A stretch of 64,000 bases of DNA. Origin: JALNYB01 sp963676235. Its GTDB lineage: Archaea > Thermoplasmatota > Thermoplasmata > Methanomassiliicoccales > Methanomethylophilaceae. Shown piece after piece: positions 1 through 8,734 of the stretch (positions are counted from its first letter, which is position 1; each line of letters opens with the position of its first letter). Location: positions 1,054,001-1,118,000 of the forward strand of contig OY781044.1 in the NCBI GenBank assembly GCA_963676235.1, written 5' to 3'. The notes below the pieces were generated by a model that saw nothing but the letters and a program-made list of their open reading frames with translations, made no database searches and had not been told where the DNA came from. The position numbers and the translations under genes are program-made.

Positions 1-218
1 TGTTCAAGAAATGCAAGAAAGGTGATATCGGTATTACAAATCAGTCAAGACCCCATCACGGTCTGATTGGTATCAGGCTTGAGGATAGCAAGGAATACGG
101 ACCTACCGGAGAAGAGCCATATGGTACGAACATGGTAGGAAAACTATTAGATGATATTTCAAAGGTCAGTGCGCTCGAAGATGAGCAGACAATTTACATC
201 ACGGAGGAAAAGATATGA
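1..218 (+). CDS. mmp3: Methanogenesis marker protein 3 (Mmp3), C-terminal part
   Basis: Only the last 71 codons are present; the start lies before the window. The open frame begins at base 3 and ends in TGA at 216-218. The tail has the Mmp3 signature of a GITNQS-type stretch, then GLIGIRLED and EYGPTGEEPYGTN. Mmp3 is found in essentially all methanogens and has been recovered with the ATP-dependent complex that activates methyl-coenzyme M reductase. The stop overlaps the mmp6 start (ATGA), so the two are translationally coupled. The identification rests on the recognised tail and on the mmp6-mmp5-mmp15-mmp17-mmp7 genes that follow. Confidence 0.85.
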   Translation, partial: FKKCKKGDIGITNQSRPHHGLIGIRLEDSKEYGPTGEEPYGTNMVGKLLDDISKVSALEDEQTIYITEEKI

Positions 219-637
219 GCGAGGAGAGAGAAACGAGAATATTCATGATCTCCCCGGAATCCATGATCACGCCAGACCAATTGGTACGTACGATTCATGC
301 GATGGGCAAAGAGGTCACAGTAAAAGAGACATGTTACGGATGTCTAGTGGAAGGATCCAGAGAGCTCGTGAAAGATATCCTTGCAGAGGTAAGAAAGAAG
401 CATCCGTATGAGATCTTCTCAAAGGTAAGAGCGTATCCAGCAGGGGATCCGAGAAGATGCCGTGCACAGCACGGGACAAGGCCCGGATATGCACAATTGG
501 AAGCAGAGTGGCAAGCTTTGCCGTGGGTCCAGAATGGCCTTATATGCGCCGATAAAGGTGAGAAATACAAACTTCCGGAAGAGAAGAAACAGTTTTCAGC
601 AGAAAAATTCAAAAGAATATGTGAGGCGAAAGAATGA
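215..637 (+). CDS. mmp6: Methanogenesis marker protein 6 (Mmp6)
   Basis: A 140-residue cytosolic protein with the Mmp6 family pattern: ISPESMITPDQL near the N-terminus, VKETCYGCLVEG around residues 36-47, and GDPRRCRA around 77-84. The family is restricted to methanogens and relatives and has no assigned reaction; its genomic link to Mcr activation genes suggests a role in Mcr maturation. Cysteines at about 40, 43 and 82 are possible metal or thiol sites (inference). Start: ATG at 215 inside the mmp3 stop, with GGAGG about 9 nt upstream. It overlaps mmp5 by 4 nt. The other reading frames across this span are shadows. Confidence 0.9.
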   Translation: MSEERETRIFMISPESMITPDQLVRTIHAMGKEVTVKETCYGCLVEGSRELVKDILAEVRKKHPYEIFSKVRAYPAGDPRRCRAQHGTRPGYAQLEAEWQALPWVQNGLICADKGEKYKLPEEKKQFSAEKFKRICEAKE

Positions 638-1068
638 AGGTTTTCATAGACCCCCCGAACAGTTTGATACTATTCGACCTGGTAGAGAGATTCGGTCATG
701 AACCTCTCAGCGCCATGGCTGCCATTCAAAACAAGATAGACAATGTAGAAGTGGATATGCCGCCAATGAATCTGACACTCGAGGATGTCATCAAAGGTCT
801 GAAATATGCAGGCGTGGAGGTTCCGTCAGGTGTCAGAGGCAGACTCTCTTTATGGGGGCCCATGATAGAAGAGGCGGATGCTGCCATTATCATGCTTGAT
901 CCTCCGTTCAATTTTGGATGCGTAGGATGCGAACGTTCCAATGAAATGGTCAAATATCTCATAAAGAGACGCGGTATCCCATCTATTTCAGTGAACTATC
1001 CGAACAATGAGGAAGAGGCAAAGGCCACTGTAGGCCAAATAAAGGAATTCCTGGAGGGATTGAAATGA
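634..1068 (+). CDS. mmp5: Methanogenesis marker protein 5 (Mmp5)
   Basis: A 144-residue soluble protein matching Mmp5. It opens MKVFIDPPNSLILFDLVERFGH, continues with a conserved internal PPMNLTLEDVIKGLKYAG segment, and has FNFGCVGCERSNE near residues 89-101, where a CxxC pair could bind metal. The function is unknown; family members occur only in methanogens and related alkane oxidisers. The start overlaps mmp6 by 4 nt (ATGA) and the end overlaps mmp15 by 4 nt, so the whole block reads as one tightly coupled operon. The length is normal for the family and no damage is seen. Confidence 0.9.
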   Translation: MKVFIDPPNSLILFDLVERFGHEPLSAMAAIQNKIDNVEVDMPPMNLTLEDVIKGLKYAGVEVPSGVRGRLSLWGPMIEEADAAIIMLDPPFNFGCVGCERSNEMVKYLIKRRGIPSISVNYPNNEEEAKATVGQIKEFLEGLK

Positions 1069-2288
1069 CCATTAAGATCGCACAGTTATCATGCGGTACA
1101 GAGTACAGCAGCGTTCAGTACGAGATCGAGAAAGCGGCACGTTCAGTTGGTGCAAAGGTCGTCTATCCAGATGTTTCTTATGCAGATATCAACGATGCTG
1201 TGAAAAGATTCGGATTCAATCCGAGGTCTCCTCAGCTCAAATTGATGATCGCGAGGGCAATCTCTCTCGCAGATGGTAAATATGATGCCGATGCAGTATT
1301 TATCACGACGTGTTTCAGATGTGCAGAGGCAGCACTTGTAAGGAATGAGTTAAGAAGATTCATTCAAGAGAATACAAAGCTCCCTGTTGTTACATATTCA
1401 TTCACGGAGAGGCTCAAAGCAGCGCAGCTTCTTACGAGGATGGAGGCATTGGTCACTATTGTCACAAGGAAAGAACTCTTGGCAAGAGAGAGACAGACGG
1501 GCCTCACGGCAGGTATTGATTCAGGGTCATCCACGACCAAAGCGGTGATCATGGAGAACAATAAGATCATCGGTAAGGATTGGACGACCTCGGGAGATGT
1601 TGTGCAGTCCGCACAGTTAGTTTTAGAGAATGCCATGAAGGAGGCAGGTGTAGAACTGAAACAGATCGAGGCGATGGGAACCACCGGATACGGACGTTTT
1701 ACACTCGGTAAATATTTCAATGCCAAACTTGTCCAGGAAGAACTCACGGTCAACTCCAAAGGTGCCGTGTGGCTTGCAAATAGGCAAAGAGGAGAGGCCA
1801 CGATCTTAGATATCGGAGGAATGGACAATAAAGCGATCACTGTCAGGGACGGAGTTCCTGATAACTTCACCATGGGAGGTATCTGCGCAGGTGCTTCCGG
1901 ACGTTTCCTCGAGATGGTATGCAAGAGGTTGAAGATTCCTATAGAGGATCTCGGTGCACTTGCAGACAAAGGAGATTGGAGGAATGCTAAGATGAATTCT
2001 TATTGTTCAGTTTTCGGTATTCAAGACCTTGTCACTACATTAGGAGAAGGAAAATCCTTCGAAGATGTTGCGGCAGCAGCATGTCATTCTGTTGCAGAAC
2101 AAGTGTATGAGCAACAACTCCAAGAGATCGATGTAAGGCATCCGATCATTCAGGTAGGAGGAACATCTCTTATCTCAGGAATGGTAACTGCGGTTGGCGA
2201 AGTCTTAGGAGAGAGGCCTATAGTTCCGCCCAACTCTCAATATATCGGTGCGGTCGGAGGAGCATTGCTCAGTTCCGGATTCCTGTGA
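1065..2288 (+). CDS. mmp15: Methanogenesis marker protein 15, ASKHA-type ATPase (Mmp15)
   Basis: A 407-residue protein of the BadF/BadG/HgdC (2-hydroxyacyl-CoA dehydratase activator) ATPase superfamily in its methanogen-specific Mmp15 form. About 140 N-terminal residues form a family-specific domain with cysteines (TTCFRCAEAA). An actin/Hsp70-like ATPase follows: GIDSGSSTTKAV (about 149-160, phosphate 1), GTTGYGR (about 206-212), LDIGGMDNKA (phosphate 2 region), GGICAGASGRFLE, and GGTSLISGMV near the C-terminus. Relatives use ATP to drive low-potential electron transfer through a bridging [4Fe-4S] cluster; a similar role in reductive Mcr activation is an inference. CAG in GGICAGASG is the usual cluster-ligand position. 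It overlaps mmp5 by 4 nt. Confidence 0.9.
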   Translation: MTIKIAQLSCGTEYSSVQYEIEKAARSVGAKVVYPDVSYADINDAVKRFGFNPRSPQLKLMIARAISLADGKYDADAVFITTCFRCAEAALVRNELRRFIQENTKLPVVTYSFTERLKAAQLLTRMEALVTIVTRKELLARERQTGLTAGIDSGSSTTKAVIMENNKIIGKDWTTSGDVVQSAQLVLENAMKEAGVELKQIEAMGTTGYGRFTLGKYFNAKLVQEELTVNSKGAVWLANRQRGEATILDIGGMDNKAITVRDGVPDNFTMGGICAGASGRFLEMVCKRLKIPIEDLGALADKGDWRNAKMNSYCSVFGIQDLVTTLGEGKSFEDVAAAACHSVAEQVYEQQLQEIDVRHPIIQVGGTSLISGMVTAVGEVLGERPIVPPNSQYIGAVGGALLSSGFL

Positions 2289-2295
2289 GGATATT

Positions 2296-2865
2296 ATGGA
2301 CATAGAGGTCACGTGTAGCGAGCCGTTCGGAGCGGATTCATACAAAGCATTATTTGAAGAGATAATGTCAGATATCGGAAAGTCAGAGTTTATGGATAAG
2401 GCATATCTAGTCTTGAAACCAGATATTCCGCTGTTCATATTCTCGGTAAAGCTCAAAACAGAACCGACCAACATGAAAATATCGGATGTTGCCACGGTGA
2501 GGAGCGAAGGCGACAGCGTATTTATGACCATAACCGATGAAAGGCATGCCCCGGAGATGCTTGATCAGCTTTGGAAGAAATACGGAAGAAGGGCGGTAGA
2601 ACAACAGACCCGTTTCGATATCGTAGTGCGCGGTGCCAAAGATTCTGAGATAAGGGATATGGTAATCGCATCCGGCGAGGAACATATGAAAGAGATCGTC
2701 GGAGCTATCTGGAGATCGATGCCTGAAGGAATAAAGGTCAGACACACCTATATCGACGGAATGGTCATAACAGTAGTGGCCACAGAAGAAAGGATAGAAC
2801 CATATATGCTTGAAGAGGCGAAAGCAGTCCACAAGAGGATGCAGGGCGGTGCAGAAGATGTTTGA
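2296..2865 (+). CDS. mmp17: Methanogenesis marker protein 17 (Mmp17)
   Basis: A 189-residue protein recognised as Mmp17 by its MDIEVTCSEPFGADSYK start, the central YGRRAVEQQTRFDIVV segment and its conserved position directly before mmp7. Mmp17 co-purifies with McrC, Mmp7 and Mmp3 in the Mcr activation component of some methanogens (established knowledge). I chose ATG 2296 because GAGG sits 6-8 nt upstream and the preceding gene ends at 2288; an in-frame upstream start at 2248 would extend into mmp15 by more than 40 nt. The end overlaps mmp7 by 8 nt. Confidence 0.85.
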   Translation: MDIEVTCSEPFGADSYKALFEEIMSDIGKSEFMDKAYLVLKPDIPLFIFSVKLKTEPTNMKISDVATVRSEGDSVFMTITDERHAPEMLDQLWKKYGRRAVEQQTRFDIVVRGAKDSEIRDMVIASGEEHMKEIVGAIWRSMPEGIKVRHTYIDGMVITVVATEERIEPYMLEEAKAVHKRMQGGAEDV

Positions 2866-3796
2866 TGTCATAATGTACGACGGGGGCGTCTATCGTTCCG
2901 AGGAACTCTATGAATTGATTGAGGATGTCGGAGGAGTTATCATCCAGAAGACAAGGAGTGCTCAGATGCTCACGGTCACGATGTCGATCCCGGCAGAAGA
3001 CAGGAAGACGGTAGAGGCGTTCTGCGTAGAGATCGGCGGAGAAATAAAGCCTGTTCCTTTGGCAGGTACGGAGATAGCTATCGTAGGCCCTACATTAGGG
3101 CGTCATCATATGCCGCACCCTATCTGCGACATCGCAGAGCAACTCAGAAGATACGGTGCCGTAACAGTTGTCATGGGATTGGCAAGAGGCAGAGGAAAGC
3201 TCACAGCTCAGATAAACCTTCAGGAGAAGACGATCATCGATGAATATGATGCGGCTGTGTTCTCATTAGGAAATTTCAAGTCCTGCATAGAGGCTAAGAC
3301 AGACTTGTTCAAAGACATTACAGTGCCGGTAGTATTGGTCTCGGGACCTATGCCCGAAGGTATAGATGACACATGTGAGGCCATCGTCTCAGGTGTAGGA
3401 AGAAAGACATCCAGGATGAGAACGGCTCCAGAGAGAGCCAAATTGGAAGAGATCGCAGATGCAGTGGAGGCTATCCTCGTTGATAGGAAGAAAGTGCTCG
3501 AAGAGGATCCACTGTTCGTGCATCCCGGAGAGATAAAGCAACTTCTAGAAGAGTATGAACCGGTAAATATGTGTTTAAGGCCCGCACCTCTAACGCTTCA
3601 TCTGGATGGCCTCAGAGTCAAGATCCCATACGATGAACATCATGAATATATAGAGAATATGACCGTTTATGGCCGCAAACTTAAAGACGTGTGTACAATA
3701 GCTCCTTCCAAAATCGACGACAGTAGTATTCTGATCCGCATCAAGGCGCGTTCGGAAATAGAATACGAAGACGCACGGAAAGTTGAGAAAAAATGA
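2858..3796 (+). CDS. mmp7: Methanogenesis marker protein 7 (Mmp7)
   Basis: A 312-residue Mmp7 protein. It begins MFDVIMYDGGVYRSEELYELIEDVGG, the typical start of the family, and contains IVGPTLGRHHMPHPICDIAEQLRRYG near residues 75-100 and GLARGRGKLTAQI. Mmp7 is a McrC-related component of the ATP-driven Mcr activation complex in the few species studied. The start at 2858 overlaps the mmp17 stop, and AGGGCGG lies upstream. An in-frame start at 2810 is rejected because it lies deep inside mmp17. The end overlaps the next gene by 4 nt. No frameshift or missing region is visible. Confidence 0.85.
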   Translation: MFDVIMYDGGVYRSEELYELIEDVGGVIIQKTRSAQMLTVTMSIPAEDRKTVEAFCVEIGGEIKPVPLAGTEIAIVGPTLGRHHMPHPICDIAEQLRRYGAVTVVMGLARGRGKLTAQINLQEKTIIDEYDAAVFSLGNFKSCIEAKTDLFKDITVPVVLVSGPMPEGIDDTCEAIVSGVGRKTSRMRTAPERAKLEEIADAVEAILVDRKKVLEEDPLFVHPGEIKQLLEEYEPVNMCLRPAPLTLHLDGLRVKIPYDEHHEYIENMTVYGRKLKDVCTIAPSKIDDSSILIRIKARSEIEYEDARKVEKK

Positions 3797-4206
3797 TGAG
3801 ATGCGGAACATATCTCTTGTTCATGACCTTCGATCATGACATGAAGATAGACATAGGAGCTTTGGGAAACGTATCGTTCCCTGCTGGCGAATATTGTTAC
3901 ATAGGCAGTGCGATGAGAGGTCTCGATCAGAGACTCGGCAGGCACTTCTCGAAGGAAAAGACTATACACTGGCACATAGACCGTCTAACAGTGACCGCAG
4001 ACCATATGGAAGCATATGAGTCGTATCCGGAACCCATCCTGGAATGTCAATTGGTAGGTATGGTAGAGACAGCAACCGGAGAGCCGGTCCTCAATGGATT
4101 CGGATGTTCGGATTGTGACTGCAGGACGCATCTCTTCAAAATGAATGAAGATTCGAAGAGATCGGTCATTTCTGCGGCGAAATTGAAACCTTATAAACCA
4201 CGCTGA
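3793..4206 (+). CDS. DUF123 (GIY-YIG-related) protein
   Basis: A 137-residue protein of the DUF123 family, a GIY-YIG-like fold found alone in archaea and fused to endonuclease III-like proteins elsewhere. Visible motifs are GTYLLFM at the N-terminus (the GIY element), PAGEYCYIGSAMRGL at about 37-51 (the YIG element), HWHIDRL around 65-71, and a Cys-rich GFGCSDCDCRTHLF near 105-118. The HWHID segment is a family hallmark. Activity is unproven; nucleic-acid processing is the likely area. It overlaps mmp7 by 4 nt and is the last gene of the marker operon. ATG at 3796 is an equally possible start. Confidence 0.8.
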   Translation: MMRCGTYLLFMTFDHDMKIDIGALGNVSFPAGEYCYIGSAMRGLDQRLGRHFSKEKTIHWHIDRLTVTADHMEAYESYPEPILECQLVGMVETATGEPVLNGFGCSDCDCRTHLFKMNEDSKRSVISAAKLKPYKPR

Positions 4207-4247
4207 CCCTGTCAGCTCCTTTTCCAGTTTCTTTCGAATTCCACAAC

Positions 4248-4314
4248 TATTATAATATATCAGTCGCTACCCATTCTTATTAAAAGTCACACTTTTAGAA
4301 GTGGAGGACAAATC
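4248..4314 (+). promoter_or_regulatory. Promoter and RBS of the tandem FAD-oxidase gene
   Basis: The 108-nt space after the DUF123 gene has an AT-rich TATA-like stretch (tataatatat, 4251-4260) about 55 nt before the next ATG, and a strong ribosome site, GTGGAGGA, ending about 6 nt before it. The gene is therefore probably transcribed on its own. Confidence 0.5.
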
Positions 4315-7038
4315 ATGAATTGTGGGGAGAACACATCAAAATTAGCGGTCGAGGTCCTTGAGGCACTCCAGGCAGTGGTCGGTAAAGAGAATGTCAGCGT
4401 TTGTGATTCAAATTGCTGTTCAGATAAGAAAACAAAAGCGATAGTATGTGTGGCACCCAAGTCGGCACAAGAAGTTGCAAAGATCATTTCTATCGCAAAC
4501 AAGAACGAGCTCTGTGTTGTATCCAGCAACAACCCTGAATGGGCTGTTGACGGAACGAAATATACTCAGGGAGGCATACTTGTAGATCTTTCAAGGATCG
4601 GCGAGGTCGTTAATTTCGATCGTATCGCAATGTCTGTGAAGGTCGGAGCAGGATGCACATGGAAAGCACTTATTGACATTTGTGCAAAAGAAGGATTCAT
4701 CCTCGGTTCATATCCTACGGACACATCCACAACTGTCGGATCCTGGGTAGTTGCCAATGGAATGGGGATCGGTTCATATAAGAACGGATCTGCAAAAAGC
4801 AACGTCCTCAATCTTCAGGTGGTTGCAGCAGATGCAACCACCCTTGAGACCGGATACGACAAGATCGGATACTATATGTCTGGTTACAACCTCACACAGT
4901 TATTCTCAGGATCTGAGGGAACACTCGGAATAATCACAATGGCAACACTCAAGGTGCTGCCTGCAGGCGTTACAAAAGCCATTGCATACGAATTCCCTGA
5001 ATTCAAGGACATCAGCAAACCTTTGCAGAAATTAGTGCACCATGCAAGCATAAAGCCGTATGATATCTCGTACAGCAGCGTAAGCAAAGCACTCCTCGTC
5101 GTACTTCAGGGAGCAGAGGAATTCATAGCTCTCGAGGAACAGGAGATCGATTCCATTATAGGCGAGTCTGCAAAAAAGATCGATGGAGCATCCATATGGG
5201 AAGAAAGATGCGGATCCAAAAATGACGGAGTCGAGGTCATCGTACCTGTAAAGGATTGGGAAGCATTCGTTATCGATCTCGGAGATGATGTAGTATTCGG
5301 GTCCATCGCAGATCGCAGTACAGCACTTTTCATCACATCGGGAGAGACAGCGAACACACTCGGTGAGAAAGCAGCAAAATATGGCGGTAGGGTCGTATCA
5401 TCTGTTTCATTCGAATGGACACCTTCTTCGTTAGATGTTCATGAAGATTCGGGTCTTTCAAGAACTGTCACGCCAGAGATCATTTCGAAACTCGAAGATA
5501 TTGTCGGAAAGAACAATGTCACCACCAACGGTGTGGATCTTATTCTTTACAGCAAGGATATGGCGCCACTGCCTAAAATGGCAGGTATGGCATTCAACAA
5601 CATGCCGGATGTTGTTGTAAGGCCCTCAAAGGTCAAAGAGATCTCAGAGATCGCTGCATTAGCATACAAACACGGTATTCCAATGGTTCCCAGAGGAAAT
5701 TCATCATGGGGACTCGGAGGATGTATGCCCACCAGTGGTGGAATCGTCATAGATATGTCATCAAAGATGAATGGCGTCATAGATATGGATCCTATCGGAA
5801 TGTATGTCAAGGCCGGAGCGGGAATCACTTGGAAAGAACTTCTCGAGGCCTGCATGAAAAAAGGATTCATAATAGGTTCATATCCATCAAGTTTCCCGTC
5901 AGCTACCATAGGAGCTTGGCTCTCAACCAATGGGATGGGAGTAGGTTCATATAAATACGGGGCTGCAAAGGATAATGTTCTCAATATGGAGGTCGTTCTC
6001 TGTGATGGAACAGTGCTCAAGACAGGATACGACAACATCGGGGCCTATAAGTCAGGTTACAATTTAAATCAGATCTTCTCCGGATCAGAGGGAACACTTT
6101 GTGTTTTTGGTACCATCACATTCAGGATGTATCCGATGGGTACCATCAAGCCGTTAGCATATGAGTATGAGGCATTCAGGGACATGAATGCAGCAATTCA
6201 GGCGATTGTCAATAATCCAAGTGTCAAGCCTCTCCACATCTCATTCGCAGACCACAATCACTATGAGAATCAGAGAAAAGCAGGATGCCACACACCTGAT
6301 GTTAAGAATCTTCTCATGCTGACCATTCAGGGAGACGATAAGTTCAACGCGCTCGAAGAGCAGACATTGGATGCGATCGTTTCTGAGAACGGCGGAAATA
6401 AAGTTTCCGACGAGATAGCGGCTCATGAGTGGGAAGAGAGATGTTACGAGTTCAGGGCAAGGAAGGTCGGAGTCGGAGAGATTCCCGCAGAAGTCGTCGT
6501 ACCTACGCACGAGTGGGGAGCGTTCTCGGATGTTTGTTATGATGGTTTCAAGAAAATGAAGATGGAGGTCGGAGGTATCATCGGCAATGTCATTGACCGC
6601 AATACTGCATTGTACATGCCTTATTATTTCAAGGATGATGAATCGTTGTTGGGGATGACTGCATTCGCATTTAACTTCTATCTTGGAGACAGGGCTACAG
6701 AATTCGGTGGAAGGACCACCGGATTCGGTGTGTTCTTTGCATGGAATCTCGATAATATCCATAATGCTGATACAGTTGCTTATATGAGGGCACTCAAGAC
6801 CAAGCTAGATCCCCACGATGTGGTCAATCCCGGTCATGTTGTATGCGGAAGCACAAGGTTTGGAATAAACATGGGCAAACAGCTCATGGGCTTGGGAAGC
6901 AGTGTCATGCAGCTTGCAAAGAAGATGCTCCCTGTCAACACGACCTTCGCGGACAATAGGGCAAGATTCAGATACAACACCCTCGAGGAACGTAAGGCCG
7001 AAGACAGGGTTCACGAGCTCGGAAAAGGAACTCAGTAA
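4315..7038 (+). CDS. Tandem FAD-binding oxidase (GlcD-like), two copies fused
   Basis: A 907-residue protein made of two head-to-tail copies of a GlcD/D-lactate-dehydrogenase-type flavoprotein (PCMH FAD domain plus FAD-oxidase C domain). Copy 1 covers about residues 1-380 and copy 2 about 385-907. Both keep GSYKxGxAKxNVLN, a TGYD(K/N)IG segment and GYNLxQ(L/I)FSGSEGTL. Copy 2 keeps the PRGNSSWGLGG pyrophosphate loop and the DPHDVVNPGH tail. Copy 1 has SSNNPEWAVDG in place of the loop and lacks the tail, so it may no longer bind FAD normally. GlcD homologues oxidise 2-hydroxy acids and often hand electrons to an HdrD-like Fe-S partner; no such partner is next to it here. The substrate cannot be told. 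It stands alone with its own promoter. Confidence 0.85.
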   Translation: MNCGENTSKLAVEVLEALQAVVGKENVSVCDSNCCSDKKTKAIVCVAPKSAQEVAKIISIANKNELCVVSSNNPEWAVDGTKYTQGGILVDLSRIGEVVNFDRIAMSVKVGAGCTWKALIDICAKEGFILGSYPTDTSTTVGSWVVANGMGIGSYKNGSAKSNVLNLQVVAADATTLETGYDKIGYYMSGYNLTQLFSGSEGTLGIITMATLKVLPAGVTKAIAYEFPEFKDISKPLQKLVHHASIKPYDISYSSVSKALLVVLQGAEEFIALEEQEIDSIIGESAKKIDGASIWEERCGSKNDGVEVIVPVKDWEAFVIDLGDDVVFGSIADRSTALFITSGETANTLGEKAAKYGGRVVSSVSFEWTPSSLDVHEDSGLSRTVTPEIISKLEDIVGKNNVTTNGVDLILYSKDMAPLPKMAGMAFNNMPDVVVRPSKVKEISEIAALAYKHGIPMVPRGNSSWGLGGCMPTSGGIVIDMSSKMNGVIDMDPIGMYVKAGAGITWKELLEACMKKGFIIGSYPSSFPSATIGAWLSTNGMGVGSYKYGAAKDNVLNMEVVLCDGTVLKTGYDNIGAYKSGYNLNQIFSGSEGTLCVFGTITFRMYPMGTIKPLAYEYEAFRDMNAAIQAIVNNPSVKPLHISFADHNHYENQRKAGCHTPDVKNLLMLTIQGDDKFNALEEQTLDAIVSENGGNKVSDEIAAHEWEERCYEFRARKVGVGEIPAEVVVPTHEWGAFSDVCYDGFKKMKMEVGGIIGNVIDRNTALYMPYYFKDDESLLGMTAFAFNFYLGDRATEFGGRTTGFGVFFAWNLDNIHNADTVAYMRALKTKLDPHDVVNPGHVVCGSTRFGINMGKQLMGLGSSVMQLAKKMLPVNTTFADNRARFRYNTLEERKAEDRVHELGKGTQ

Positions 7039-7099
7039 TCTTATTACTAAACTTTTTACATAAATTCTTTTGTTTCATAATTTTAAAGGACGGAGTGTC

Positions 7100-7585
7100 A
7101 TGCAGATTCGCAATATGGCAATCACAGACTACGAAACGATTTACAAGATGTGGTTTGATTCACCGGGTATCGGTGTAATGAGCATCGATGATTCCAAGGA
7201 GGGCATAAAGATATTCTTGGAAAGGAATCCTGACACCTGTTTGGTTGCTGTTGACGGCGAGAGAGCGATAGGTGTCATAATGTGCGGATTCGACGGGCGC
7301 AGGGCATACATCTATCATTTTATTGTCGATAGCGATCATCGCGGACAGAATGTAGGTACGACGCTTATCGAGACACTTATAACGCGGTTAGAAGCGATGC
7401 ATGTCAGTAAGGTGGCATTGGTAGCATTTTCTGATAATGAAAAAGCCAATGAATTTTGGAAGTCTCGTGGATTCAAAGAAAGACCAGATCTCAATTATCT
7501 GGACCGTCAGATAAACGCAGAAAATATTTGGTTGAATAAAGACATTGTACTCAAATTTTATTCAGTAGGTCTTTCACGCCGTTGA
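7100..7585 (+). CDS. GNAT-family N-acetyltransferase
   Basis: A 161-residue acetyltransferase of the GNAT fold. The acetyl-CoA pyrophosphate loop is visible as DHRGQNVGTTLIETL around residues 77-91, after strand beta4 (AYIYHFIVDSD), and the late FSDNEKANEFWKSRGFKER motif is typical of Rim-like and small-molecule GNATs. The substrate is unknown. ATG 7100 is preferred over an upstream in-frame ATG at 7070 because GGACGGAG lies 6-10 nt before it. The last 35 nt overlap the convergent HAD gene. Confidence 0.85.
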   Translation: MQIRNMAITDYETIYKMWFDSPGIGVMSIDDSKEGIKIFLERNPDTCLVAVDGERAIGVIMCGFDGRRAYIYHFIVDSDHRGQNVGTTLIETLITRLEAMHVSKVALVAFSDNEKANEFWKSRGFKERPDLNYLDRQINAENIWLNKDIVLKFYSVGLSRR

Positions 7586-8231
7586 TGGTATCAATATTAT
7601 TTCCAGCCATTTTCCAATCTTCAGATGTGTATCCGCCACACAGTACGCCGTAGAATCCGGCACCGGAGTCTTTTGCGGTTAACCAATCGAACTTATGGTC
7701 GCCTACGAATAGGATCTCTTCGGGTTTGACATTTAGAGCACGCGCAAGATTGTACATGGCTTTAGGGGAGGGTTTTGCTTCTTCTTCGGGGAAATCATCT
7801 CTTGCAATGATGGCATCGAATTCATCATAAAGGCCGTTTATGCGAAGTATACGTTCTGCATAGGCGCGACCTCCTCTTGTTAGAATACCTACTTTATATC
7901 CTTTTTTCTTCAATAATGATAAGACTTCAGGTGCTCCATCGAACGGTTTAGCAATATTGGCGTTTTCCATTTCGACCGCAGTAGCTTTTTTCGATACGCG
8001 ACCTTGAATAGTGTATACATCTGCCTCTCTTCCGTGTTCTATGAGCCAATTGATGCCGCTGTCCAATTCGAATTTTGAGCCATCTTTTCTGTTAATAGCA
8101 GATTCTGGAACACCCATTGTCACCATCTCATCGAACATTACATTGGCTAATTTTACATAGTCAACCTTTGTTTCCATGAAAGTGCCATCCATGTCGAAAC
8201 CGACGGCCTTGTATTTGGGATCCAGTACCAT
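7551..8231 (-). CDS. HAD-superfamily phosphatase (phosphoglycolate phosphatase-like)
   Basis: A 226-residue HAD hydrolase with all four motifs: GFDMDGTF (I, nucleophile Asp, about residues 10-17), LTRGG (II), KPSPKA (III Lys) and VGDHKFDWLTA (IV). An alpha-helical C1 cap sits between motifs I and II, as in phosphoglycolate phosphatases. The natural substrate is unknown. I prefer the ATG at 8231: the DxD motif then lies at the usual N-terminal distance, and a TATA-like stretch about 20-27 nt upstream predicts a leaderless message. Longer in-frame starts at 8252 and 8285 would run over the TATA or rnpB end. The gene follows rnpB on the same strand. Confidence 0.85.
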   Translation of the reverse strand: MVLDPKYKAVGFDMDGTFMETKVDYVKLANVMFDEMVTMGVPESAINRKDGSKFELDSGINWLIEHGREADVYTIQGRVSKKATAVEMENANIAKPFDGAPEVLSLLKKKGYKVGILTRGGRAYAERILRINGLYDEFDAIIARDDFPEEEAKPSPKAMYNLARALNVKPEEILFVGDHKFDWLTAKDSGAGFYGVLCGGYTSEDWKMAGNNIDTINGVKDLLNKI

Positions 8232-8280
8232 AATCTGAAGAGATGGTAACATATAATAAAAGTTTATAGATGGAAAAAGT

Positions 8281-8581
8281 GTCAAGTCCGAGTAGTACCC
8301 CCCTTTCTGTTTCAGGCAGCATTCGACTATGCGCTCTACCCGCCGGTCCCGAGCAGCTCATCCCGGCTGTATGAGTTTGCTCCGATGAGGTGTCGCCGTT
8401 TCACCAAATCTTCGGGAATGTCACTGTCAGCAGATCATCCTGTTTACCGAAGCTGTGTCGTTTCTGGGCCCTTGCCAAAGCTCTCGCCCTGCCGAATTTC
8501 TCGGCTCATCTTGCTCTATGGAGAGGGGAAGTTCCTCAGCTGGACAAAAGTCCTACCGTCGGCCGCCCTCTCGGTCTTGAC
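8281..8581 (-). ncRNA. rnpB: RNase P RNA (archaeal type A)
   Basis: About 301 nt with no convincing ORF but strong RNase P RNA features on the minus strand. A terminal P1 helix forms between 8570-8581 and 8281-8292 (11 of 12 pairs). CR-I-like GAGGAACUUCCCCUC follows the CGGCCGACGGUAGG region. Further on are an AGAAACGACAC segment, GGUGAAACGGCGACACC, and an ACAGAAAGGGGG stretch near the 3' end. RNase P RNA is the catalytic subunit that removes tRNA 5' leaders. A TTAATATG box lies about 24 nt upstream of the 5' end, and a T-run with the downstream HAD promoter follows the 3' end. Ends are set from the P1 helix and could be off by a few bases. Confidence 0.9.
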
Positions 8582-8638
8582 GTTGGATTTATGGATTGGA
8601 CATATTAAGCATTGTCTATCGTATTTTAGTTAAATACA

Positions 8639-8722
8639 TTTAATACATGTTTAAATAGTTGAACATTTGAAAACAGGAAATAAATAAATATCAATAATTA
8701 AATGTGTTTAATACATGTTTAA
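8639..8722 (+). promoter_or_regulatory. Two copies of a 16-bp candidate operator before the TetR gene
   Basis: TTTAATACATGTTTAA occurs exactly at 8639-8654 and 8707-8722, 68 bp apart, each centred on the palindrome ACATGT. The second copy is 12 nt from the TetR start. The arms are imperfectly palindromic, as expected for a dimeric TetR-type repressor. Autoregulation of the TetR/radical SAM pair is inferred. Confidence 0.55.
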
Positions 8723-8734
8723 TAAGGTTGTATA

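Noticed and set aside
8385..8633. Open frames of 72-82 codons on the plus strand
   Set aside because: They lie inside the RNase P RNA gene on the opposite strand; structure and motifs explain the region.
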